64,000 bases of DNA, taken from NCBI RefSeq assembly GCF_016802725.1, contig NC_052666.1:9594875-9658874 (forward strand). Reading direction: 5' to 3'. Origin of the DNA: Solenopsis invicta (lineage: Eukaryota > Arthropoda > Insecta > Hymenoptera > Formicidae). The notes below the pieces were generated by a model that had not been told where the DNA came from, made no database searches, and was given only the letters and a program-made list of their open reading frames with translations. The position numbers and the translations under genes were made by a program. How positions within the stretch are numbered: the first letter of the stretch is position 1; each line of letters begins with the position of its first letter. This document shows, one piece after another, positions 22,634-33,560 of the stretch.

Positions 22634-23573
22634 TTATAGATTGTATCCATGGATGAGAGGAAACGCTACAACATTCTTATGACGGCCTTCAGTTCGATCA
22701 GATGGATCAAAAATTGGTAAAAGGATAGCTTTATTTTTTATATCACGGATTGAAAATGCTTGTAAACCGCTATATTCTTGAGAAAATTTTATAATGCCAA
22801 AACACGTCGATGGTGCTGGCAAATGAAAAAAAGGTTTCCCATTTTTCAATTTTTTGTCAATAATTATTGCGACATTGTTTAGATGGCATATGTTTTCAAC
22901 CATCACAACACTTTCATCACGCAAAATATAGTAATTATTTGGTTCTTTTATCATAATTTTAAAATTCCTTAATTGTACATCCTTGTGCATCGGTGATGTT
23001 CAATTGTCTATCAATGTTCTATTAAAATATTCTTTACCAAGTTTGTATGTGCTAATAGCATCATCGAAAGTAACATAGCTATTATTTCTCATTTCGTACA
23101 CTCTATTGTTTCATTGCTCAAGAAGTTTATCATTATTCCTTACCAATTTCTTTATATGCTGCAAATGATTTTCGAATGTAAATGCCGAAAAATCATCGAG
23201 TGCACCCTATCTCCAATGCATCGTCTGCTAAGTGCAGCATTCCGTGCGTATTATATGTTGCATTTTCCTCTCCATATAATTGTAAATATTCAATAAAATA
23301 TTCGTTTATTAATCTTTTGGCATATCTGTTTTGCTCGTAATCAATACCAGGAGTTGCTAAAAGACGCATAGCCATAGATAATTTTAGGAAATGATTATAG
23401 ATGTTTGATCTTATTATTTTGCGTAAAACAATAGATTCAGTATAAAACAAAAATTCACGAAATTCTGTTGCTTTCATTCTGTCTAGTTCGTCCAAAGACC
23501 TCCGTGAAGTTGGCACCCAACTTTTACGAAATCAGATTTCAAAGTGTGTTTCTTGTAAGATTTTGTCTGTAGA
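22634..23573 (-). pseudogene. Second EnSpm-like transposase, C-terminal half
   Basis: The minus strand from 23573 gives ILQETHFEI, a TGA, then FRKSWVPTSRRSLDELDRMK and KATEFREFLFYTESIVL. It continues to YNTHGMLHLADDALEIG, a frameshift near 23206, then LDDFSAFTFENHLQHIKKL. Two more in-frame stops follow (after LLEQ and LIDN) before the end HGYNL at 22637. The RSLDEL..KATEFR.FL and YN.HG..HLADD motifs identify a transposase family different from the one at 4640-16556. The matching N-terminal half is at 43735-44826, same strand, 20 kb away; about 60-70 residues between the halves are missing. Confidence 0.7.
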
Positions 23574-23576
23574 TGA

Positions 23577-24290
23577 TTGTAGTAAACATTATTCTGTTTG
23601 TAGTTAAAAAATAAATATGTTATCGGTTTTTGAAAAACGGTAAGAAATTATTTAATAGCTACAGCTCAAATGGCATTAGATTTCAATCTGAAATCGTTTG
23701 TAGTTGTTTGTAGTTCAAGAATTTCTGTTTATATTTTAAAAATTAGAACGTTATCAATTTTTAAAAAACAGTTGGGAATTATTTTATAACTACAGCACAA
23801 ATGGCATTCCACTTCTATATAAAATTGTTTGTAGTTGTTTGTAGTTAAAAAATATGTTTATAATTAACTTTTAAATAACAACTGGGTATTAAATTACAAT
23901 AAAAAAAAAAATTACATCATATTGTCATTAAAAATCGTTTGTAGTTGTTTGTAGTGTAAGAGTTTTTGTTCGTAGTTGATTGTAGTTCAAGAATTTTTGT
24001 TTGCAGTTGAAAAATAAATATGCTATCGGTTTTTAAAAAACAATAAAAAATTATTTAATAGCTACAGCTCAAATGGCATCAGACTTCAATCTAATATCGT
24101 TTGTAGTTGTTTGTAGTACAAGCATTTTTTTTATAATTTAAAAATAAGTATATTATTGATTTTTAAAAAACATTTAAGGATTAATTTTTAACTGCAGCAC
24201 AAATGTCATCACAATTTCTGTTTTTAAGCATGCTTACTTTTAACCTACAAAAAAATTCTTGAATTGCAAACAATTTCTACAAACAATTTG
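23577..24290. repeat. Degenerate tandem repeat with TTTGTAGTTGTTTGTAGT core
   Basis: The core TCGTTTGTAGTTGTTTGTAG occurs near 23694, 23828, 23937 and 24098, with variants at 23575 and 23968. The phrase between cores (TAGCTACAGCTCAAATGGCAT) also repeats. Unit length is roughly 110-140 bp and irregular. An inverted piece (CTACAAACAATTTGCG) closes the block at about 24275. No ORF. It may be subterminal repeats of a DNA transposon or Helitron; undetermined. Confidence 0.65.
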
Positions 24291-24296
24291 CGACCG

Positions 24297-24660
24297 CACT
24301 CACGAGCGTGGTGCAACTGCGTTAATTGCTCGTGACGCTAGTTAGGCAGCCACGGTAATCGCGAAGTCGCTCATATCAAAAGCGCGAAGTTAGTCGATAC
24401 GATTGGGCGCCAGGCACGAGCGAGCGTGCCACTCTTAGATCGGAACGTGACCGATCTCTCGATTCATACCGGAAAAGGAAACGCGAAAATACTCTACTTC
24501 GTCACGGGCAATAACGGGCTCTTTTAACCGGTAGCTCAGCCACGGAATTGGCAGAGGGGGTGGTTCGCGACGGACGAGGAGACGGAGGAGAGCGAGGGAA
24601 CTTAGAGACAACGCTTCAGTCCGATAGAAATGAACAATATATTTCCGATAGATCACGCTA
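24297..24660 (-). mobile_element. LTR/leader fragment of a gypsy-type element, truncating the Helitron helicase
   Basis: GC-rich sequence unlike either neighbour. On the minus strand it contains TGGCGCCCAATCG at about 24410-24398, the classic gypsy primer-binding-type sequence, preceded by LTR-like DNA. It joins the helicase gene abruptly at about 24660 after PPLVS. Only a fragment is present, and its other border at about 24297 abuts the TGTAGT repeat. Confidence 0.45.
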
Positions 24661-25634
24661 CTCACAAGTGGTGGTTCTTCACACACGGGTGGAAGCTGCA
24701 AAAGATCTCCAAAAAATAATATGTGTTTTTCACCAAACCATCCATTATCAGAGTCATCAGTATTAAATATTTCCGTTAATCGAAGATGCAAGTACATTAA
24801 TGTGATATTTGAAATCATTGAAATTTCATCAATAATCATTAAAACAACGTTTTTAAGTTCCTCTCTTATAATTTTAAGGACTGTATCAGAAAGTTGTCTA
24901 TATTTAGCAGTACAGCCATGTTCCACTGGTAACTGAAACAATCTATGAATTGTAAGTCCATCAATATTACAAGCAGCTATGCCAGTTGGTGCAGCTATAG
25001 CTGTATCCTTTTTAACGTATTTTTTGACCCAACATCTAATAGCTTTTATCAAAAAACTTTTTCCAGTACCACCCTCACCGCTAATATATAATCTAAGAAT
25101 TTCATTATTGGGTAATATACTAGTAGTAACTCTATCAAATATTCGTTTTTGATCTGAATTTAATTGTGCTATCATTTCATCAACATTATCAACTTCGAAC
25201 TTGTTGCCAATATCTTTAAAATCTTTCATAACTCCTTCAAGTTCAACAGGAACACATTCTAATTCACAATTATTAGAATTATCGTTTTCGTCTTTCTTAT
25301 TTTCTAACATATTTTTATCAATTAACTCTTTCATATTATCTATACCTTGTTGAATATCGATCATTTTTTCGTGATATTGAAAAGCATCTTTAAGTTCAAA
25401 TTGTATTAAAGAAAATGCTTCTGCATAACTATCACATCCATTCTTCAATTCATCAAAGTTTCGCCAAGGTTTAAACAATAATAACAACGAATGATAATAC
25501 TTCTCTGGTTGAATATGGACATTGTGTCTATAATGATTAATAAGATAGCCACGTTTACGTTTCTTTAAATATAAAAGTTTATCCAACTCATAATACACAG
25601 TCTCAGAACATGGTTCAGATTTTGTAATATCATA
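24661..25634 (-). pseudogene. Helitron PIF1-like helicase, truncated after motif III
   Basis: The frame opens right after the TGA at 25637-25635 and is in phase with the Rep ORF. From GTG 25598 the protein has a basic N-terminus, a Walker A GEGGTGKSF at about residues 174-182, IAAPTGIAA (motif Ia), Walker B MIIDEIS at about 254-260 and FFGDLLQLPPV (motif III). It then runs into foreign DNA near residue 313; the frame continues to 24435 only by chance. Motifs IV-VI are absent, so it cannot unwind DNA. In Helitrons this domain acts with the HUH Rep nuclease in rolling-circle transposition. Confidence 0.85.
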
Positions 25635-28600
25635 TCATTTTGCAAAATCATATAAATTAGTACATTCTAGTTCTGCAAGCCTGTTTGGATAATAAGTATC
25701 TATTAAAGAGGGACAAAATATATCAGTAGACTCCGCGTTCAACATCTCAATTTCTTTACAAGATTTAAGTTTTCTATTTCTAATTATATTTACGTCTAAC
25801 CATCTTATAGTAGTATCTTTATCGGTACCATGTAACGAAATTCCTAATAAAGTATCAGCAGCTTCGAGAGCTCCACACTCCCTATGGTTTAACATACGCA
25901 TTCCAATATTCCAAAGATTACTTCTTAATGGTTTAGTTGAATTTATTTTGTCAAATATTTTTATATTACTTTTTTCCGCTTTAGATACATATTTAGTAGT
26001 ATACCAAGTCAATAATGTAGATTTTTCACCTACAAATTGGATATCCATATTTCTTTCCCATGCAATAAGTATAGGTGGATTGTAATCATTAATATTTACT
26101 TCCTCTTTAAAGCGTGGTAAATCATATAATCTGCTTTTCGTTTTTAATTTTCTTCTATTTGCTATAGAAACAGCAACATCTCTAATTTTAAAAACATCCG
26201 TTGCAGGTCGAGAAAAGCCAAACCTGCAAACTTTTGACTCACTTGTTTTTGTTTTTTTAATACGCCTGCAGTAACTATTATGTTTGTGTCGTTGATGCCT
26301 ATCGACACGTTGATATAATTCTGGCGATATATTTTTATTTGGTATTCTACAAGTGACATATTTTAAAATAAAAGATGCGATATCTTCATTAGAAGATACA
26401 CCAATTATCGGTGCATCTTTTATCCAAATTAGCAAATGAAAATGTTGCATACCTCTGCTTTGATATTCACGACGCCAAAAGTAATGAATAACTTCTCCAA
26501 TTGGATGATCGGGTGAACAAATAAAATCAAGCATAGCTTTAAATTTATTATCTATAAATCTGGAAGTTGATACAGGATCAAGAGCAATAAGTTCCTTTGC
26601 AGATTTTTTAGCAAACGACTGATTTACCTCTCGAAGATATTCTATCAAATCTGTCCATAACCATTCACAAGGACTAAGAGTAAGAAACCAAGTAGCGGGA
26701 CCGTAATTAGATATCATACAATGCAAATTACTTCTAGGTATTTTCCAAAACTGTTCTGTATTTCGTAACTTCGAAAATATAGTACTTAAATTAGATTCAA
26801 GCTGTTGCTTCGATAGTTGTTCCAAATAAGTAGCAGCTGTATATCTTTCACGAGGATTAGTAACATTCATTTTATGATAAATTCCACCATTTAACTGTCG
26901 TATGTTACTATCATGTAACAAATAAAAAATATACGGTATATGTAAGCGAAATTCAGAATGTTGCGATTTAAGCCTCAGTTTGATATATTCGAAATCAGAT
27001 AATGGAATATTTCTATCTTCATGCTGTCCATTGACACCATACGGATATATATAAGGGAAACATTGTTTATCCAAATCTTTAGTACGATTATCTAATGGAA
27101 CATCTTGAATTTTAATCATTTGATAAAGCGCAGTTGCAGATTCATTAACCTTTTTTTCATACATAGGATGTATTGTAAATTGTTCATAATATTGATCAGA
27201 TTGTGACATTTGCGTTAATAATGCTTTATTTTCTTTATCGTTTTTCGTTTCATTTTCTTCTTTATCATCAATTATAGAATTATTTTCTTCTTGAGATTCA
27301 ATAGTTTGTAATTTGTTATTTTCTTCTTGAAATTCAACATTTCGTAATTCAGAATTTAATAAATCTTTAGCAGTTGTTGGCAAAATAATACCGGAATACA
27401 TATTATTGTTTTCTTTTAGCCATACTAAAGCATCCCATATTTTTTTTATATCCACTAATCTTTCCCACACTAAATTTGCCTTTGTTGGAATGCCTCGAAC
27501 TAATATGTATAGTTCATGATTTAAATTAAGAGGATCAGTCGAAGAACAAATCTTTTTCAACGTTTCTGTCAAAGGCAACGGCAAATGAAAAGTTCTACCT
27601 TTTACCTTGGATACCATGAATTTATGTGGTACATTTTTATTCGATACAGTGTTCATTCTTTGTACAGTTTGAAATGCTTTTGCTCGTTGTATAAGTATTC
27701 GTTCGTATTCATTTAATATTTGTATTTCTCTTGGTACAGGTAGTACTTCGAGTTTATTGTATTTGCAGGTTGGAGGCATTTTATTATTTTTAAAATATCG
27801 ATTACAATACTTGCAAATAATACAAGTTTCTTTGAGTTTTAATTCCATGTTATTAATAAAATTATTCCAAACTGTCATACTATTTTTCTTACAAATTTTG
27901 ATCATGCAAATATCCCTTCGAAAGCAATATTTTGTACAAGATATACAAATATGTCTTGGAGTATCTGTTGATCGTTCCGTAAACGCTTTGAAAGCTAAAT
28001 GATACTCGGATTGAATTTCATCTTCATTCAAATTAATTTCGGTAGTATTATTAATACAAGTTTTTGCTTCTTGTTGTACCTTTATCAATATATCTTTAAG
28101 TACAGTTACATTGAAATCATTTAATGCTTTATTTAATTTATTTAATTTCTTATGAATATTGTTTAAATTATACATTAATCTTTTTATGTTTCGTATTCTA
28201 GGATAATGAGGAGATATTATTTCAATAGCTAAACACCATGAACCACATGATTTGTAGTTAATATAGCAACCGTGACAATGACCTAGTTTGTCTTTTCTAA
28301 AATCATTTAAATGCTGTAGTTTATCTTTGTCTAGTGTGTCTTTACGTAATCGATTAAAACAATTATAAGCATGGTATAGAAATTTATGAACATTCTTTAA
28401 TGTGCAATTTGATAATTTCTGAAAGCAGCATTTCAAATCATTAATAATGATACTTTCCATTTTACAAAGAGAGCTACAAAGCCACACTTTTCTTTTACTT
28501 TTTGACCCTATAATAGGTAAAATATTATTTGCTTTACCTTCAGAATTCATTACAATTGGTTCGGAAGATTTTAAAGTGTGATATGTAGTTTCACCAAAAT

Positions 28601-30161
28601 ATAATTCAGTAGAAGCAGTATGCTTAGACTGTCCACAAAATGCTTTATTGTAATTTATAATATCTGGTGATGTCATATAGTCTAAAGTATTTGATGACAA
28701 GAATTCTGTTGCACGTGTTAAGCATACTTCAGCTTTTTGTTTACATTTATTAAATATTCTTTTCATTTGAATAATGTAACGTTTTCTGGTATAAAAACAC
28801 CATTTTACTATACGCTCTGCTTCTAATCTATTTTCATATAATGATGACATTCTGACAAATTTTGATATATTTCTAATATATTTTTCTTTAGTATATTTTA
28901 GTTTTACATTATTTTTTAATGTATTATTAGCGTTACTTATTTTCTTTTTGTGTATTTTATTACAAATCTTTTGGTATGCTAACACATTGTTTTGATGCAA
29001 TTTGTAATATTTTGTATTAAAAATGGATCTTTGTCTTTTATATTGTAAATCATTTTTACAAGTTTTATATTTTTCTTTCTCTCTTGTTAACAAATTTTCT
29101 CTATGTGATTTATAATATTTCTTATTATGAATACTTTTACTTTCGTGTAAACTATTTTTACAAATTTTATAATTTTCTTTCTTTTTAGTTAGCAAATCAT
29201 TTCTACGAATTTTATAATTTTCTTTCTTTTTTGTTAGCAAATCATTTCTACGCAATTTGTAGTTTTCTTTCAGTTTTGTTAGTAAAGCATTTCTACGCAA
29301 TTTGTAGTTTTCTTTCAGTTTTGTTAGCAAAGCATTTCTACGCAATTTGTAATTTTCTTTCTTTTTTGTTAGCAAAGCATTTCTACGCAATTTGTAGTTT
29401 TCTTTCTTTTTTGTTAGCAAATCATTTCTATGCAATTTGTAGTATTTATTATTTGCAATACTTTTTTTTTCGAAAAAATTAATATCTGTTTTATATAGTA
29501 CAATGTTTTCCGATGTTTCTAAAACAGATTTTTTTTGTTTTTTGTCATTATTTAAATCAATATAATTTATTTTTCTTTTTATACCATGTTTGAGTGTTAA
29601 ATTCTCAGTAGTTGTGACATTAATATATTTAATATTATTTTGATTAGATATACTTTTATCAGTTAGTTGTACTGGATCAAGTCTTGTAATTGTAGGAAAC
29701 TGTTCTATCTTATTTAATTTAAACATTTGTACTAAATGTTGACGCATTAAACTTTGATCATACACAACAGTCTCTGGTTGATGACCATATAAAAATGACA
29801 CTGCAAATGCGATTGCAAAAACACCACAATCATTACAATTAGATTGGTTTTGAACTGTTGGAAATTGTATTGATTGTTTATCAAAAAGATAAAAAGGAAA
29901 TAATTTTTCAAGGTAAATTTTATGGTGTTCATGTAACCGTTTAAAATTTAATGAATCGTAAATATAAATCATTTTAGTATCATAATAGCTGCACACCCAA
30001 TGCCCATTTAAATTTGTTGCCATATCGTCACAACTATGCAATATCTGAATATGTCTTTTATCTTTAAGAACAGGCTTAATTCTATTAGGACATTGAATTT
30101 TCCATGTTTCACATGGTTCATATTCTGAGAACATTTTTAATAATGAACCAAAATGATCCAT
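25635..30161 (-). CDS. Helitron Rep protein with N-terminal Ulp1-like protease
   Basis: A 1,508-residue frame from ATG 30161. Residues 1-150 form a C48/Ulp1-like cysteine protease with a plausible triad: H54 (GHWVC), D69 (IYDSL) and C112 (NDCGVFA), with Q106 as oxyanion residue. Residues about 225-420 are a Lys/Asn-rich tract with a 15-residue repeat (KENYKLRRNALLTKK). Zinc-like Cys pairs (CISCTKYC, CIICKYC) lie near 750-800. The Helitron-like N domain and HUH nuclease follow, with HFH at 1240-1242 (RGMQHFHLLIW), and the two tyrosines of YTTKY at 1387 and 1391. It ends DFAK-TGA, in phase with the helicase. In other Helitrons Rep and helicase are one protein, so the TGA probably is a mutation. 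A second, altered protease module lies directly upstream. Confidence 0.88.
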   Translation of the reverse strand: MDHFGSLLKMFSEYEPCETWKIQCPNRIKPVLKDKRHIQILHSCDDMATNLNGHWVCSYYDTKMIYIYDSLNFKRLHEHHKIYLEKLFPFYLFDKQSIQFPTVQNQSNCNDCGVFAIAFAVSFLYGHQPETVVYDQSLMRQHLVQMFKLNKIEQFPTITRLDPVQLTDKSISNQNNIKYINVTTTENLTLKHGIKRKINYIDLNNDKKQKKSVLETSENIVLYKTDINFFEKKSIANNKYYKLHRNDLLTKKKENYKLRRNALLTKKKENYKLRRNALLTKLKENYKLRRNALLTKLKENYKLRRNDLLTKKKENYKIRRNDLLTKKKENYKICKNSLHESKSIHNKKYYKSHRENLLTREKEKYKTCKNDLQYKRQRSIFNTKYYKLHQNNVLAYQKICNKIHKKKISNANNTLKNNVKLKYTKEKYIRNISKFVRMSSLYENRLEAERIVKWCFYTRKRYIIQMKRIFNKCKQKAEVCLTRATEFLSSNTLDYMTSPDIINYNKAFCGQSKHTASTELYFGETTYHTLKSSEPIVMNSEGKANNILPIIGSKSKRKVWLCSSLCKMESIIINDLKCCFQKLSNCTLKNVHKFLYHAYNCFNRLRKDTLDKDKLQHLNDFRKDKLGHCHGCYINYKSCGSWCLAIEIISPHYPRIRNIKRLMYNLNNIHKKLNKLNKALNDFNVTVLKDILIKVQQEAKTCINNTTEINLNEDEIQSEYHLAFKAFTERSTDTPRHICISCTKYCFRRDICMIKICKKNSMTVWNNFINNMELKLKETCIICKYCNRYFKNNKMPPTCKYNKLEVLPVPREIQILNEYERILIQRAKAFQTVQRMNTVSNKNVPHKFMVSKVKGRTFHLPLPLTETLKKICSSTDPLNLNHELYILVRGIPTKANLVWERLVDIKKIWDALVWLKENNNMYSGIILPTTAKDLLNSELRNVEFQEENNKLQTIESQEENNSIIDDKEENETKNDKENKALLTQMSQSDQYYEQFTIHPMYEKKVNESATALYQMIKIQDVPLDNRTKDLDKQCFPYIYPYGVNGQHEDRNIPLSDFEYIKLRLKSQHSEFRLHIPYIFYLLHDSNIRQLNGGIYHKMNVTNPRERYTAATYLEQLSKQQLESNLSTIFSKLRNTEQFWKIPRSNLHCMISNYGPATWFLTLSPCEWLWTDLIEYLREVNQSFAKKSAKELIALDPVSTSRFIDNKFKAMLDFICSPDHPIGEVIHYFWRREYQSRGMQHFHLLIWIKDAPIIGVSSNEDIASFILKYVTCRIPNKNISPELYQRVDRHQRHKHNSYCRRIKKTKTSESKVCRFGFSRPATDVFKIRDVAVSIANRRKLKTKSRLYDLPRFKEEVNINDYNPPILIAWERNMDIQFVGEKSTLLTWYTTKYVSKAEKSNIKIFDKINSTKPLRSNLWNIGMRMLNHRECGALEAADTLLGISLHGTDKDTTIRWLDVNIIRNRKLKSCKEIEMLNAESTDIFCPSLIDTYYPNRLAELECTNLYDFAK
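29130..29450 (-). repeat. 45-bp coding repeat in the Helitron Rep gene
   Basis: About seven units encode KENYKLRRNALLTKK with small changes (L/I at position 6, A/D at position 10). The first and last units are divergent (KYYKLHRNDLLTKK, KENYKICKNSLHES). The strongly basic segment separates the protease from the zinc-type region and may be a flexible nucleic-acid-binding linker. The plus-strand hydrophobic ORF here is only its shadow. Confidence 0.85.
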
Positions 30162-30176
30162 ATGAATATCTTCTAA

Positions 30177-30911
30177 TCACTCACCTCTAAGAATTATTTG
30201 TACATTATTCATGTGCATAGGTAAAATATTTTTAACAACCTTTTTTATTGTTATATTATCTGTAACGTGTTTCAATTTTTGCAAGTTTACAGAACATTCT
30301 TTTTTATTTCTTTGTCGACGTTCTCGTCTTTTGTTTGCTAATATTTTTCTTCTTTGCAGTTCATCTAAAGAAAACAGTTGTTTTGGATCACCAGGTCTTA
30401 TAATTCGGGGAAAATGTTCTAATTTATTTGATTGAAACATTTCCGCCAAATGTTCATGCATTAAATTTTCATCATACATAACAGTATCGGGTCTAAGATT
30501 AAATAAAAGTGATACTGCAAATGCAATTGCAAAAATTCCAGAATTATTACTACTGGATTGTTCTTGAACTTTTGGAAATTGTACTGGTTTCTTCTTAAAA
30601 GAGTAAAAAGGATATAATTTTTCAAGATATATTTTATGATGCTCATGCAATTGTTTTAAATTTAATGAGTCATAAATATAAATCCTTTTTGTATCATAAT
30701 AACTGCAAACCCAATGTCTATTTAAATTAGATGTTTCATTACTGCTATATAAAATTTGTATATGTTTCTGATCTTTAAAAACTGGTTCGATCGAATCAGG
30801 ACATTGGATTTTCCATGTATCACGTAATTGATACTCTGAACAATTTTTTAATAATACTCCAAAATAATTAATATGAGTATCATCTAACTGTTCCTTTAAT
30901 GTGATCTGCAT
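30177..30911 (-). CDS. Second Ulp1-like module, catalytic Cys replaced by Ser
   Basis: The frame from ATG 30911 (MQITLKEQL) gives about 244 residues clearly homologous to the first 160 residues of the ORF at 30161. His66 (RHWVC) and Asp81 (IYDSL) are kept, and Gln118 is kept. The nucleophile position reads NNSGIFA instead of NDCGVFA, so Cys is Ser and the preceding Asp is Asn. A basic tail (RRKILANKRRERRQRN) follows. It ends ILRGE-TGA, and the sequence after the TGA stays in phase into the next ORF. It may be an inactive paralogue used for binding, or a decaying duplicate. The upstream TTG at 30926 is less likely as a start. Confidence 0.75.
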   Translation of the reverse strand: MQITLKEQLDDTHINYFGVLLKNCSEYQLRDTWKIQCPDSIEPVFKDQKHIQILYSSNETSNLNRHWVCSYYDTKRIYIYDSLNLKQLHEHHKIYLEKLYPFYSFKKKPVQFPKVQEQSSSNNSGIFAIAFAVSLLFNLRPDTVMYDENLMHEHLAEMFQSNKLEHFPRIIRPGDPKQLFSLDELQRRKILANKRRERRQRNKKECSVNLQKLKHVTDNITIKKVVKNILPMHMNNVQIILRGE

Positions 30912-30929
30912 GATGTAAATATTCAAAGA

Positions 30930-31680
30930 ATACTTTCTGTTAATAAGGATATAACCAATATTTTTTTTTCTATAATATTCAGTTTATTTAATACTGATAC
31001 ATAAGGCGCCTAAGGCAAGCCAGCGCTAAAGCAGCCGTTATTTTAGTTCAGCGCTATGGCAGCCGATACACAGCGCCATCAGAGCAGCCGATACACAGCG
31101 CTATCAGAGCAGCCGATATAATGATTTTGCAGTCACTTGTCACCTGCAAATATAAATATTTATGTATTATTACTATTTTTAAACATTGACAAAATAATGT
31201 GAATACTTTGGAAATGCATTATTTATTTTAATAAGAGGTAAACCTACAGATATAGATATAATATTGATCTAATATAGATTCTAGCTTTGTCAGAGTGAAG
31301 TTATTTGTCTATTGTCTATATAACTTCTCTCTGATAAAGCTAAAATCTATGTTAGAGATAAATTATTAATTAATAAAATAAGTAGTATATTTCCTAAATG
31401 TTCATATTATTTATTGTATCTTCAATACATTCGTTTACATTCAAAACCATGTACGTTTCGGGCTCACTTGCCTCTTTTCAACATGAGAAGACTACAAGAC
31501 AAAGAAGACCACCTGAATATTTTTAACATGTATTTAATACTAACTTATTATAGGGTAATATCAGGTCCTGATGTTTAGAAGAAATAAGACTTGAAATTTA
31601 ATAGATATCAACAATTTAAGTCTTAAAAAAAACAAGATTTCAATCTACTTAACAGTAAATAATGTATTTTCAAAAAGAAA
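30930..31680. other. Repeat-bearing stretch upstream of the Helitron genes
   Basis: At 31020-31120 a short tandem repeat of about 25 bp (CAGCGCTATCAGAGCAGCCG) is present in three to four copies. A hairpin at 31272-31355 pairs TAGATTCTAGCTTTGTCAGA with GATAAAGCTAAAATCTA. No ORF. A Helitron 5' end should lie here, but I cannot fix the terminal TC. Confidence 0.45.
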
Positions 31681-32010
31681 TATAAAGAATTGATTTTAAG
31701 AATTTATGTAAATGATGGAATATTAATAGGACAAGATTTACAAGAAATAGAAGAAACGAGAGACCGGCTTAAGAGATAGAACCTCGGCTTAAAACAAAAT
31801 TTAAAATGACAGTAATTTATAAATCAAATGTTTTTGTAGGATTATTAAAAATAACAAAAAAAGAAGATAAAATTAAACTGAAACAAAAAGAATTATTAAA
31901 AATGAAGAAAAGAATTTATATAAGAAAAATTATACCTAATTATAGAGAGGTAATACCTTCTTATAATAATAAGATTAAAATTCCAATGCTGTTGGATCGG
32001 CAGTTCCTTG
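31680..32010 (+). pseudogene. Copia RT fragment
   Basis: Plus-strand reading gives RIYVNDGILIGQDLQEIEET, the YVDD-type box of Copia RT with Asn for one Asp. A stop follows, then VFVGLLKITKKEDKIKLKQK, matching the segment after YVDD. It is AT-rich, with stops and shifts; no LTRs are seen. Confidence 0.6.
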
Positions 32011-32019
32011 TGCTCTAGT

Positions 32020-33560
32020 TACACGTAGTGCAATCAGTATCAGTATAAATAATCTAAAGAAAGGCAATATAATACATTAGTTTAGTAAAATAACATCATC
32101 AGTAAAAGACAGAGTTAATATTAACAATTTAAAAAACCTTTAACTGGAAAATAGATTTTTTTAAATACAACAAGACGGTAGATATAAAGTACGTCTTGTT
32201 ATTAGAGGTTGTAAACAATAAAAAAATATAACGACAGTTGTTTATGCACTAGTTATTACACATCTACGTAGTACAGTCAGTATAAAATAGTATAAACAAC
32301 CTATAAAAGCAATATAATACATTAGTAAAATAACATCATTAGTAAAAGACAGAATTATTCAAATCTCTGGAAAAATGTGCTTCGCTTTATCAGATCTGTC
32401 TCCAAGTCATTAATGCAATGTATATTTTTAATTAATGCAATGTATATTTTGAATCATTAATGCAATGTATATTTTTAATTAATACAATGTATATTTTGAA
32501 AAAAAATTGATACTTGAAACATGTATATATCAAATGATTGAATGAAGATATAAAAATTATTTTTCTTTCTGGTTTCAGAAATTTGTAACTGGATTAATTA
32601 ATAAGTAAGGTAAGTACATTTTGAATCCTGTTTATTAAAGTTAATAAAGTTAAGTGTAACTTTTACAATGTATATAAAGTTTACTGAAGAACTAGTTAAA
32701 TAATACATAATGATATTAAATAGGCTCGCTGTGTTACAAAATAAATGTTAATGGTAATTTAATAAAATGTACGTTAATCTCACTGTTACCTGAGATATTT
32801 AATAAATAATGTTTCTGAGTCTGTTATAACAAGATATTCTCTCATAAGAGATAATTTATTTTTTAACACAGCGAGGATATTTAATAAATATCATATTATT
32901 TTAATAACTGATTCAATAAACTCTATACATTGTAAAAGGTACACTTTATTAACTTTAATAAACAGGATTCAAAATGTTTAAAACCTTACTTATTATTCCA
33001 GTTATAAATATCTGAAACTAAAAAGAACACACAGCGTTGATGCTTCTAAAACTCAACTTGTAAAATTGAACATTCAATAGGCATTAGAACTTCAGAAAAA
33101 TGAGATACGTATTGTAGGAAAGGTATACGAGAAGTAAAGCAAGCAAAGCAATATATATTGTTAAATATAGATTGTAACTCACCTTTGATCTTCGATATTG
33201 ATGAATAAATATAAATAATAGGCTCAATTCAACGCGTTTTTACGCGAAACGAACAAAGCCGATAAACCCTGCAAAGTGAGATCGCTTTGCTCAGAACTGG
33301 CGCAAAACGCTTCCGTGCCTCTTGATAATTAGTTTCGCTTGCACTTGGCACCAAACGCAACCACGCCTTTTAATATTGACGATTATTCAGGTTATTAAGA
33401 GATTACGACAGGTTAGGGTCAGAATTATCGATACGGTCGACAATAAAGTCACCAGATTTATAAAGTACCGCAATCATTCCACCATTGTGGCTCCAACACG
33501 CGGCACATTTAAAACGTGCATATGTGAATGAATGTATTTAAATAAGAAAGAAAATCATAA
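32020..33560. repeat. Direct duplication and decayed relative of the 13268-14466 foldback element
   Basis: The phrase GCAATATAATACATTAG...AAAATAACATCAT...AGTAAAAGACAGA occurs at about 32065 and 32307. From about 32500 to 33080 the sequence follows the inner arms of the foldback element (TAATTAATAAGTAAGGTAAG, TAATAAACAGGATTCAAAAT) with many changes. The flank at 33225-33400 also matches 14510-14610 (ATTGACGATT.TTCAGGTTA). No protein-coding signal. Confidence 0.6.

Noticed and set aside
24435..24660. C-terminal 75 residues of the helicase frame
   Set aside because: The frame runs by chance into LTR-like DNA; residues after PPLVS do not match helicase motifs.
29231..29482. Plus-strand repetitive hydrophobic ORF (HFYAICSFLSVLL units)
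   Set aside because: Antisense of the Helitron 15-residue repeat; the minus strand is the real frame.
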